5,508 nucleotides of DNA from Veillonellaceae bacterium (lineage in GTDB: Bacteria > Bacillota_C > Negativicutes > UBA1444), in contig JAAZNU010000243.1 in the NCBI GenBank assembly GCA_012798135.1, positions 1-5,508 of the forward strand, in the 5' to 3' direction. How positions within the stretch are numbered: the stretch's first letter is position 1; every line of letters starts with the position of its first letter. Shown here in pieces: positions 1-4,851 of the stretch. The notes beneath the pieces were generated by a model that did no database searches, was not told the DNA's origin, and saw only the letters and a program-made list of their open reading frames with translations. Position numbers and translations under genes: made by a program.

Positions 1-1
1 A

Positions 2-475
2 TATAAAAAACGAGACTACCATGCCTTCGCTAAAATAAGAAACGCATGGTTAAGTATGATATCAGAACTTGATCAATATATTTTCTCTGTTGATTCAGAT
101 ATTTTATTACCCTCATATTCATTGAAACGATTACTTTCACATAAAAAAGACATAGTCTCCCTCTTAATATACAATCAAGCAGGTCAATATAATATTTTGA
201 AAGAAAGAATGTTCCAAAACAAATATTTAGGCATACATAAATTTCCACGTGGACTTATAGAAGTAGGAGCAACAGGAGCAGCCATACTAATTAGTAGAAA
301 TGTAATAGATGAAGGCGTACGATACGAATATCATAATCAGGGTGAAGACTTAGGTTTTTGTCAAAATGCAAAAAACAATGGTTTTAAAATTTATTGTGAT
401 ACATCCTTAGAAGCACAACATATTATGAATAGTAACGAAAAAAAATGGAACAAACATATTCCAAGCCGGGAATAA
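2..475 (+). CDS. GT-A-fold family-2-like glycosyltransferase, C-terminal part (5' end outside window)
   Basis: The frame is open to the left edge, so the start lies upstream; 157 residues are visible. A first internal ATG at 56 is not a likely start because the frame continues upstream with protein-like sequence and no ribosome-binding site. A DxD-type metal/nucleotide-sugar motif (VDSD, about visible residues 30-33) follows a hydrophobic strand. A second block has GATGAAILISRNV, then GED (about 114-116) and FCQNAKNNGFKIY, ending in a histidine (EAQHIM, about 140). This order (DxD, G-A-x-x-I, ED, late His) is that of GT-A fold family-2 glycosyltransferases; the donor-binding N-terminus is not seen. 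By inference it transfers a sugar in the cytoplasm, either to a virion protein or to a host surface glycan. The next gene also looks glycosyltransferase-like, so the two may act together. The fold is fairly certain; substrate and acceptor are unknown. Confidence 0.75.
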   Translation, partial: YKKRDYHAFAKIRNAWLSMISELDQYIFSVDSDILLPSYSLKRLLSHKKDIVSLLIYNQAGQYNILKERMFQNKYLGIHKFPRGLIEVGATGAAILISRNVIDEGVRYEYHNQGEDLGFCQNAKNNGFKIYCDTSLEAQHIMNSNEKKWNKHIPSRE

Positions 476-477
476 CA

Positions 478-1038
478 ATGAAAGTTATCGGACTACTCAT
501 GCCACGATACGGCAAGAGAAAAAATGGGGAATACTATGCAAAAGCAAAACTGGAACAATATTGTGAAAATGTAATAAACTATAAAAATAGAGATGAAATA
601 GCCTCTTTCAATCCAGATTGGGTAATCGTACTATGTGATGATGAAATATTCTCCCCACGAATGGATTACATGTTCAATTCATTAATTTTGAACGATTATG
701 TAAATATATGGACATCAAAATGTCTTTATTTCTGGGATTCGGAAGATGTTTACCGAATAGATGGACTATGGGGAAATATGAATTTTCCTATTATGTATAG
801 ATTTATTCCCGAAATAGATTATCAATGGAAAGAAAACAATTTAATACCCTGTAACCAGCCAGGACCCACAGAAGATAGTTCGGTACCACTTTTTTCATAT
901 ACAAATTTAACGGAAAGTCGAAGAATGCGAAACTATCGTAATTTTATGTTAACTAAGGACTATAATAACCATATAACAAAAATGCATTACAAAAGCCTCT
1001 TCGATGATGAAATACGCCTCGAAAGGTGGATTAATTAA
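478..1038 (+). CDS. Short glycosyltransferase-like protein, possibly reduced
   Basis: This 186-residue protein is read from ATG 478, two bases after the previous stop. An in-frame ATG at 445 would add 11 residues overlapping the upstream gene and has no ribosome-binding site, so 478 is preferred. Neither start has a clear Shine-Dalgarno. Residues 45-58 (FNPDWVIVLCDDEIF) resemble the strand and acidic DxDE-type motif of family-2 glycosyltransferases that read pDWvlflDaDE. The following YRIDGLWG (92-99), MYRFIP and the C-terminal HYKSL...LERW also recall the later part of such enzymes. Only about 45 residues precede the acidic motif, shorter than the usual nucleotide-binding half. It may therefore be a minimal enzyme, a degenerate copy or an accessory subunit of the upstream transferase. 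The gene ends in a TAATG overlap with the next start, so the two are probably translationally coupled. The family assignment is by pattern only. Confidence 0.55.
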   Translation: MKVIGLLMPRYGKRKNGEYYAKAKLEQYCENVINYKNRDEIASFNPDWVIVLCDDEIFSPRMDYMFNSLILNDYVNIWTSKCLYFWDSEDVYRIDGLWGNMNFPIMYRFIPEIDYQWKENNLIPCNQPGPTEDSSVPLFSYTNLTESRRMRNYRNFMLTKDYNNHITKMHYKSLFDDEIRLERWIN

Positions 1039-1265
1039 TGGATGGTATAGTTTCATATAAACATCTTAATGAAATTCTTATTCAAACATTGAAGGAATTA
1101 AAAAGGCCAATGACGGCTAAAGAAATTGATAATTATATTTTTAATAATTACAAAACTAATAAGATTCATACGAATGCAATTGTTATTGGTAAACGGTTGC
1201 AGTTTCTTCCGCATATACAAAGGTTAGGTAAGAAAAAGGGTGTTTACGTTTACCAGTATGTTTGA
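1038..1265 (+). CDS. Small winged-helix-like putative DNA-binding protein
   Basis: The 75-residue product starts at ATG 1038, overlapping the upstream TAA by one base, with a strong AAAGGTGGA ribosome-binding site at 1022-1030. Predicted elements are helix 1 (about 7-22), a second helix after PMTAKEID (about 26-37), a third helix (about 45-60, TNAIVIGKRLQFLPHI) and a C-terminal basic beta hairpin or wing (RLGKKKGVYVYQYV, 61-75). This is the helix-helix-helix-wing order of winged-helix regulators, and the T-A-K-E-I-x-x-Y-I segment is typical of them. Codon use stands apart: Ile is ATT in 7 of 9, Val is GTT in 5 of 5 and Arg is AGG/CGG only, whereas neighbours favour ATA, GTA and AGA/CGA. This suggests a separate origin. 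It lies directly upstream of a palindrome and TATA box, so control of the capsid promoter is a reasonable guess; no target is shown. Confidence 0.6.
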   Translation: MDGIVSYKHLNEILIQTLKELKRPMTAKEIDNYIFNNYKTNKIHTNAIVIGKRLQFLPHIQRLGKKKGVYVYQYV

Positions 1266-1311
1266 TTGAGCAATTAGACCGGAATATTTAAATAACGCTC
1301 TTTTATCTAAA

Positions 1312-1333
1312 TTATCTATTAATAAATAGATAA
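1312..1333. repeat. Perfect 9-bp palindrome, possible operator
   Basis: TTATCTATT (1312-1320) and its exact reverse complement AATAGATAA (1325-1333) are separated by four bases. The right arm runs up to the base before the TATA box and covers the position where the archaeal BRE would lie. A partial copy of the left arm, TTATCTA, occurs just upstream at 1303-1309. As an RNA hairpin it would be weak because it is nearly all A/T, so a binding site for a dimeric regulator seems more likely than a terminator. The adjacent winged-helix protein is a natural candidate, but that link is inference. Confidence 0.5.
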
Positions 1334-1342
1334 CTTTATATA
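1329..1342 (+). promoter_or_regulatory. Archaeal-type promoter: BRE-like element plus TATA box
   Basis: TTTATATA at 1335-1342 matches the archaeal TATA-box consensus. It is preceded by GATAAC (1329-1334), which fits the purine/A-rich BRE at all but the last position. Transcription would start about 22-27 bases downstream of the box centre, near 1361-1366, leaving a leader of about 60 nt before ATG 1425. No plausible bacterial -35/-10 pair is seen here. The box would drive the protease-scaffold, decoration and capsid genes. Confidence 0.6.
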
Positions 1343-1355
1343 GTTGGACATGAAT

Positions 1356-1375
1356 GTGGTAACAAACATTACCAC
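1356..1375. repeat. 7-bp inverted repeat across the predicted transcription start
   Basis: GTGGTAA (1356-1362) pairs exactly with TTACCAC (1369-1375) across a six-base spacer. The element sits over the start point predicted from the TATA box. It could be an operator for a repressor that blocks initiation. If transcription starts upstream of it, it could instead form a small 5' hairpin in the leader. Its sequence differs from the upstream palindrome, so it would be read by a different factor. Confidence 0.4.
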
Positions 1376-1411
1376 CATACTTCCAAATACAAAAAACCCG
1401 AACTTATCCAC

Positions 1412-1417
1412 GAGGAG
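1412..1417 (+). promoter_or_regulatory. Ribosome-binding site fixing the protease start
   Basis: GAGGAG lies seven bases before ATG 1425. It decides in favour of that start over the in-frame TTG 1344 and ATG 1350, both of which lie next to the TATA box and upstream of the predicted transcript start. Confidence 0.75.
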
Positions 1418-1424
1418 AAATACA

Positions 1425-2678
1425 ATGATTCGGAAAAAAGACATGACTACTTTTTTTATTCACACAAAATTAAAAAATATCGGAGAACCACAACCCGATA
1501 ACAATGAAATACCCATAGAAGGATTCTGCATCCACAACGGCCTATTCAAAGAACTTGTCGAAATACCAGAAACAGAACTAGAAAATGTAGAAAAAACAGT
1601 GAAAAATGTTCAATTACGCAAAAATCACGGAAACAAAATAGAAGACGTTATCGGACGAGTCATATATGCAAAACACGAATTCGATTCTCAAGCACAAAAA
1701 AATGGAATATATTACAAAGCACTTATCGACCAAAACGAAACAAAAATAGCAGAAAAAGTAGCTAAAGGCTTAATAAATGATGTAAGTATAGGTTTTGACT
1801 TTTACCCTGAATGTAGTGAATGTGGAAAAGATTTCAGAGAATGCCCGCATTTGTTTGATGAAGCCCACATAGTTACAAGAAATGTAGAAGTATTCGAACT
1901 TTCTTTAGTAACTAGAGGAGCAGATACCGATGCAACAGCCAATATTCAACGATTCATGGAACAATTTAATGATAAACCATACAAACCTATAGAAAATGTT
2001 AAAGAAAAAATTGATCTCACAAAAGGAGGAAAACTAATGGCAGATAAAGATAAAAAAGCAGTAGATTTAGGCGATGTTGTCGAAAAATTAACTGCTAGCC
2101 AAAAAGAAGCTCTAAAAGCTCAACAGTTAGCAGATGCTAAGGCAAAAGAAGCTGAAAAACTAGCTGAAAAACTCAAGGCTGCTGAAAAAGAGAAAGTTGC
2201 TCTTGAAAAAGAAAAAAAAGATTTAATTTCCGCAAAGGAAAAACTCGAAAAAGATCATAAAGACGTCGCAAGCAAACTAACCGAAAAAGAACTTGCAGAT
2301 AAAAAATTAGAAGTTGAAAAACTTGTAGACGCAGAAATTACACGCAAATTAACAAAAGAATCAGATAAAGAATCACGCATCGAAGAATTAATGGGTTTAG
2401 ACCAAGTTGGCCTAGACATAGCAAAAGAATTAGTTAATAAATTTAAGATGCCACAAACTGACGAACCAAAAATCCCACCCATCCAGGGAACTGAAAAATT
2501 CATAAATAAAGATGGGCAAATTGATTTAAAAAACACAACCGTGCAGCAAAGATTTGTCCATGATATCTTCCGATATGACAGAGTATTCCAAGAAGATCCT
2601 AATAAAGAAATCCCAGGACAAAGTTACATGGGATTCTACTCTCACTTAGAAGATAGGAAGATGAAATTAACAAAATAA
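1425..2678 (+). CDS. Prohead (capsid maturation) protease fused to scaffold domain
   Basis: The start at ATG 1425 is set by the GAGGAG site upstream and gives 417 residues. Residues 25-180 resemble the HK97/U35-type prohead serine protease. The sequence has an early GFCIHNGLFKE block, a likely catalytic His68 in LRKNHGNKI followed by IGRV, and a likely nucleophile Ser121 in NDVSIGF. The closing EVFELSLVTRGADTDA (155-170) matches the family's E-x-S-L-V end. Directly after the serine block is a Cys/His cluster (Cys130, Cys133, Cys140, His142) that could bind zinc. Residues from about 205 form a charged Lys/Glu/Ala-rich coiled coil (about 216-314). A Pro-rich linker and an aromatic/basic tail follow (about 370-417), which could contact the capsid protein. 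In the family, the protease sits inside the procapsid and cleaves scaffold and itself during maturation. An internal start within the gene probably yields free scaffold. It is followed 11 nt later by the decoration gene. Confidence 0.87.
   Translation: MIRKKDMTTFFIHTKLKNIGEPQPDNNEIPIEGFCIHNGLFKELVEIPETELENVEKTVKNVQLRKNHGNKIEDVIGRVIYAKHEFDSQAQKNGIYYKALIDQNETKIAEKVAKGLINDVSIGFDFYPECSECGKDFRECPHLFDEAHIVTRNVEVFELSLVTRGADTDATANIQRFMEQFNDKPYKPIENVKEKIDLTKGGKLMADKDKKAVDLGDVVEKLTASQKEALKAQQLADAKAKEAEKLAEKLKAAEKEKVALEKEKKDLISAKEKLEKDHKDVASKLTEKELADKKLEVEKLVDAEITRKLTKESDKESRIEELMGLDQVGLDIAKELVNKFKMPQTDEPKIPPIQGTEKFINKDGQIDLKNTTVQQRFVHDIFRYDRVFQEDPNKEIPGQSYMGFYSHLEDRKMKLTK
2024..2029 (+). promoter_or_regulatory. 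Internal ribosome-binding site for nested scaffold
   Basis: AGGAGG, within AAAAGGAGG, lies seven bases before an in-frame ATG at 2037 inside the protease-scaffold gene. It is the strongest Shine-Dalgarno match in the window. It falls exactly at the junction of the protease domain and the coiled coil, so chance is an unlikely explanation. Confidence 0.75.
2037..2678 (+). CDS. Nested in-frame capsid scaffold protein (internal start)
   Basis: Translation from ATG 2037 would give a 213-residue protein identical to the C-terminal half of the protease-scaffold fusion. It begins MADKDKKAVDLGD, just beyond the protease domain. Residues 12-110 are a long charged heptad-like coiled coil rich in Lys, Glu, Ala and Leu. 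Residues 130-160 are Pro/Gly-rich, and the tail (about 165-213) is aromatic and basic, ending RKMKLTK. Scaffolds of tailed viruses are elongated helical proteins whose C-terminus often binds the capsid protein, which agrees with this layout. The arrangement parallels lambda C/Nu3, where a protease gene contains a separately started scaffold. The strong internal ribosome-binding site is seen directly; independent expression is inferred. Confidence 0.68.
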   Translation: MADKDKKAVDLGDVVEKLTASQKEALKAQQLADAKAKEAEKLAEKLKAAEKEKVALEKEKKDLISAKEKLEKDHKDVASKLTEKELADKKLEVEKLVDAEITRKLTKESDKESRIEELMGLDQVGLDIAKELVNKFKMPQTDEPKIPPIQGTEKFINKDGQIDLKNTTVQQRFVHDIFRYDRVFQEDPNKEIPGQSYMGFYSHLEDRKMKLTK

Positions 2679-2689
2679 GGTGATTATTA

Positions 2690-3121
2690 ATGCCAACAGA
2701 AGTACAACCAGGAATAGCAATTAAATATACTGCTGGCGAAGACGCATCAGACGTTGAAGGCAAAGTTGTAGTATATGGAACTGCCGAGGATGAAGTAGTA
2801 ATCGGAAATGAAGGCAATACTAAATTCGCAGGCGTTATTATATCTGTAACCGGAGCAAGAAGCGAATCCACTGCTATAGGTGTTATCGATATGAAAGAAG
2901 GAGATAACATCGGAGTAGTAAATGACGGAATTGTTGAAGTAAAAGCCTCAGGACCTATAGAATACGGAGATGCTCTGGCCATCGCAGATGAAGGTTTAGT
3001 AAAAGCTTTACCAGTAGATGCCACACCAACAGCAGCAGATATTATGAAAATGATAGGAAGAGCACAGGAAGACGCTGAAAATGGAAAAATATTTAAAGCT
3101 CTGATCTTCGCAAGGAAATAG
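2690..3121 (+). CDS. Capsid decoration/cement-type protein
   Basis: The 143-residue product starts at ATG 2690 after an AAGGTGA site (2677-2683) that overlaps the upstream stop. It is a beta-rich, Gly/Val/Ala-rich acidic protein with recurring turns: VEGKVVVYG, FAGVIISVTG, EGDNIGVVNDGIVEVKA and IEYGDALAIADEGLVKA. The C-terminus is MIGRAQEDAENGKIFKALIFARK. This series (G-x-V-V, a-G-V-a, G-d-x-v-x-V, v-x-x-G-D-a-l, i-G-x-A, x-a-x-V/I) is that of small head-decoration proteins such as the DUF2190 type. These bind outside the HK97-fold shell and stabilise it. The position between the scaffold and the major capsid protein is the usual one. There is no signal peptide or membrane segment. The role is by pattern and position, not by a catalytic motif. 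Confidence 0.75.
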   Translation: MPTEVQPGIAIKYTAGEDASDVEGKVVVYGTAEDEVVIGNEGNTKFAGVIISVTGARSESTAIGVIDMKEGDNIGVVNDGIVEVKASGPIEYGDALAIADEGLVKALPVDATPTAADIMKMIGRAQEDAENGKIFKALIFARK

Positions 3122-3126
3122 AGGTG
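3119..3126 (+). promoter_or_regulatory. Ribosome-binding site fixing the capsid protein start
   Basis: TAGAGGTG contains the upstream gene's TAG stop and an AGGTG Shine-Dalgarno, six bases before ATG 3133. The in-frame GTG at 3124 is part of this site and so is not the start. Confidence 0.7.
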
Positions 3127-3132
3127 TTTAAC

Positions 3133-3969
3133 ATGGAAGATTTAAGAACATTCGCAGACGGCGGATTTACAACAGCAGATATCAGATGGGAAGTTTACCT
3201 CGAAAAAACAATCATGAGATACATCGAATCTAACACTGTAATGAGAGACTACTGTTTCGTATACCCATTACAACCTAACACTTTCCAAGTAAGAATACCA
3301 AGAAACTACGCAACAGGCCTCGCAGTAGAACTTGCTGAAGGAGTAGAAGTCCCCGTTGTAAGACAAGTAACTGACAGCTTCGACTTATCCGTAATCAAAT
3401 ATGGTACCGGAGCTGAAATGACCGATGAAGCCAAAGAAACTGATTGGCTTGGAATCATGGGCCAAGAACAAATTACAGAAGCAGCCAAGAGAATGCTTCG
3501 TAAAGAAAACGCAGACATACTAGCAGTACTATTAGCGGGAGCAGGAGATTCAGGTAACTCTTTAGATCTTAATGAATTAAGCTATGAAGATTTAGTATTA
3601 GCACAAACTAAATTAATTAATAAACTCTATGATCCTGATGTCGTTTTAGTAAACGCAGATCAATATGCTGATTTAAGAGTAGATGAAAGATTTACCGATG
3701 TTTCCAAGTCAGGAAGCGACCAAACTCTACGTAGAGGAGTAATTGGACGAGTAGCAGACATGGATATTGTAATACTACATGAAATGCCATCAGGCACAGC
3801 TATAATGATGGACACAAGTGAAAAACCATTATGGTTCGTACAAAGACAAGGAATGAAAATTGGACGCTACAGAAACGAACGAAGACAACTTGACGGATTC
3901 GTAGTAACAGCATGGGCAAAACCAGCAGTTGTAAAACCCGATGCTATATACAAAATAATGAATTGTTAA
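3133..3969 (+). CDS. Major capsid protein, HK97 fold
   Basis: The protein is 278 residues from ATG 3133, which follows an AGGTG site. Features in order are an N-terminal arm (1-45), a beta-rich E-loop-like region (about 46-90, FQVRIP through FDLSVIKYGTG) and EMTDEAKETDWLG (95-107), a common capsid motif. A long spine-like helix follows (about 112-137, ITEAAKRMLRKENADILAVLLAGA), then an A-domain region with PDVVLVNADQYADL. The C-terminal part reads GVIGRVADMDIVILHEMPSGTAIMMD, then FVQRQG...RYRNERRQLDGFVVTAWAKPAVVKPDAIYKI. These are typical of HK97-fold capsid proteins of tailed bacterial and archaeal viruses. No N-terminal delta domain of about 100 residues is present, matching a separate scaffold. 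Codons are richer in C-ending forms (TTC, AAC, ATC, GAC) than in neighbours, as expected for a highly expressed gene. A T-rich tract follows the stop. Confidence 0.88.
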   Translation: MEDLRTFADGGFTTADIRWEVYLEKTIMRYIESNTVMRDYCFVYPLQPNTFQVRIPRNYATGLAVELAEGVEVPVVRQVTDSFDLSVIKYGTGAEMTDEAKETDWLGIMGQEQITEAAKRMLRKENADILAVLLAGAGDSGNSLDLNELSYEDLVLAQTKLINKLYDPDVVLVNADQYADLRVDERFTDVSKSGSDQTLRRGVIGRVADMDIVILHEMPSGTAIMMDTSEKPLWFVQRQGMKIGRYRNERRQLDGFVVTAWAKPAVVKPDAIYKIMNC

Positions 3970-3972
3970 AAA

Positions 3973-3990
3973 TTTTTCTTAATTATTTTT
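3973..3990 (+). terminator. T-rich tract after the capsid gene, candidate leaky archaeal terminator
   Basis: Two T runs (TTTTTCTT at 3973-3980 and TTATTTTT at 3983-3990) fill the gap after the capsid stop. Archaeal RNA polymerase can terminate at oligo-T tracts without a hairpin. Partial termination here would give more capsid-core transcript than connector transcript. No stem-loop is seen upstream, so this is only a candidate. Confidence 0.4.
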
Positions 3991-4006
3991 ACAGGAGAAA
4001 ATAGAT

Positions 4007-4420
4007 ATGCCAAAAAAAGCCTCTTCAAAAACAGAAATTACAAGTAAAGTAGAAAAAACTCCAAAAACTTATAAAGTAAGATTTGAAACTGAAAGCAAAT
4101 TACCAGCTTCCTTCACAGACTTTGGATTGGAATATACGAAAGATGTAAGAGGAAAAACTATTACACATACCAGGCTAAAGCAACCATTCGTAATAAAGAA
4201 TGGAGAAACTTTAGAAATAGACGAAACAACCTATAAATATCTTAAAGAGAAAGGAGCCATCCTATCACCAGCGGAAAAGGACGCCAGAGAAAGATTACGA
4301 CGAAAAAAATTACGACAAAAGTCGGTTAGAAGTGAGCCTAAAAAAGATATCCAAACATGGGATAATGAAACCAAAAATGCAGTGTTTAATCACTTGCCTT
4401 ATGAAGTGGTGGATGAATAA
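4007..4420 (+). CDS. Basic head-module protein of unknown function
   Basis: The 137-residue product starts at ATG 4007, nine bases after an AGGAG site (3993-3997). Residues 1-20 are rich in Lys, Ser and Thr and probably disordered. Residues 21-84 form a likely beta domain (KVRFETESKLPASF, then PFVIKNGETLEIDETTYKYLKEKGAI). This resembles short proteins often found just after the capsid gene, which share a V/I-x-x-G-x-x-x-x-V/I ... a-x-x-L-x-x-x-G-x-I pattern. Residues 86-110 are a strongly basic helix, and the C-terminal 25 residues are acidic. The stop overlaps the next start (TAATG), suggesting coupling with the adaptor gene. Its place between capsid and connector genes suggests a head or neck role. 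I do not recognise a named family. Confidence 0.6.
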   Translation: MPKKASSKTEITSKVEKTPKTYKVRFETESKLPASFTDFGLEYTKDVRGKTITHTRLKQPFVIKNGETLEIDETTYKYLKEKGAILSPAEKDARERLRRKKLRQKSVRSEPKKDIQTWDNETKNAVFNHLPYEVVDE

Positions 4421-4851
4421 TGGTACCAGATGACTTCGTCGATTTAGAATATATACACGATGGCTTAGGCCTAGGTGAAGAAACCAAATTCGATGAAGTT
4501 ATTACTAACATTATTCTACCATACACCTATGTAACATTTAGTCAATTAGGCATCACAGAAGACAATCTAACCCAATTTACAGAACAACAATTATCACTTA
4601 TCCGAACAGCCATAGCTGTAAATATCGGATGCTTTTTAGTAAAAAAAGACCCTGAATTTGGACAAAAATATAACATCTGGAAAGTGGGAAACGTAAGCAA
4701 AGGATTTTTACGAAGAAACAAAACTGATATTCCCCACTGGTGTGATTACTATACCGAACTCTTACTATACGTAAGTGCTGAATTAGGTATAAGTCATGCA
4801 GAAACAGCAATCAGGCCGGGGCTTAATGATGAGTATTCAAGACCTTATTGA
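4420..4851 (+). CDS. Head-tail adaptor (connector) protein candidate
   Basis: The 143-residue protein starts at ATG 4420, sharing one base with the previous stop. The ribosome-binding site GGTGGATGA (4408-4416) lies inside the upstream coding end. It looks mostly helical: a segment around 22-38, a second after TEDNLTQFTEQQLSLIRTAIAVNIGCFLVKK (about 46-76) and a C-terminal helix (DYYTELLLYVSAELG). Between them is NIWKVGNVSKGFLRRNKTDIPHW (about 85-107). Small all-helical proteins of this size immediately before the closure gene are usually the adaptor bound to the portal (HK97 gp6/SPP1 gp15 type). The assignment rests on size, helicity and gene order rather than a diagnostic motif. The last 26 bases overlap the next gene. 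Confidence 0.6.
   Translation: MVPDDFVDLEYIHDGLGLGEETKFDEVITNIILPYTYVTFSQLGITEDNLTQFTEQQLSLIRTAIAVNIGCFLVKKDPEFGQKYNIWKVGNVSKGFLRRNKTDIPHWCDYYTELLLYVSAELGISHAETAIRPGLNDEYSRPY

Larger units (their letters stand above)
1266..1424 (+). other. Intergenic control region before the capsid operon
   Basis: This is the only sizeable gap between genes in the window. It separates the glycosyltransferase/winged-helix block from the head genes. It holds an AT-rich palindrome, a TATA-box promoter, an inverted repeat near the predicted start of transcription, a short A/C-rich leader and a GAGGAG ribosome-binding site, each listed separately. No tRNA-like or protein-coding signal is seen here. The reading frame of the protease is open back to a TTG at 1344, but that stretch lies against the TATA box and is not expected to be translated. 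Confidence 0.7.

Noticed and set aside
30..248. Reverse-strand open frame opposite the first glycosyltransferase.
   Set aside because: It overlaps a gene with clear glycosyltransferase motifs and has a Cys/aromatic-rich composition typical of antisense AT-rich sequence.
1296..1333. Hairpin terminator after the winged-helix gene.
   Set aside because: The palindrome is almost all A/T and has no T run after it; the TTTT at 1301-1304 is too short. An operator fits better.
1344..1365. Bacterial-type promoter before the protease gene (TTGGAC as a -35).
   Set aside because: No TATAAT-like -10 follows at the right distance, whereas an archaeal TATA box is well placed.
1344..1424. Longer protease start at TTG 1344 or ATG 1350.
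   Set aside because: Both lie next to the TATA box and upstream of the predicted transcription start, the added residues look unlike protein, and ATG 1425 has a strong GAGGAG site.
2255..3024. Reverse-strand open frames opposite the scaffold, decoration and capsid genes.
   Set aside because: They are Ser/Thr/Leu-rich antisense reading of strongly supported + strand genes, with no homology-like motifs of their own.
3124..3132. GTG 3124 as start of the major capsid protein.
   Set aside because: The GTG is part of the AGGTG ribosome-binding site for ATG 3133.
4796..4825. ATG 4796 as start of the head-closure candidate.
   Set aside because: It would extend the overlap with the adaptor gene to 56 bases and add a low-complexity N-terminus with no ribosome-binding site; ATG 4826/4829 are more likely.
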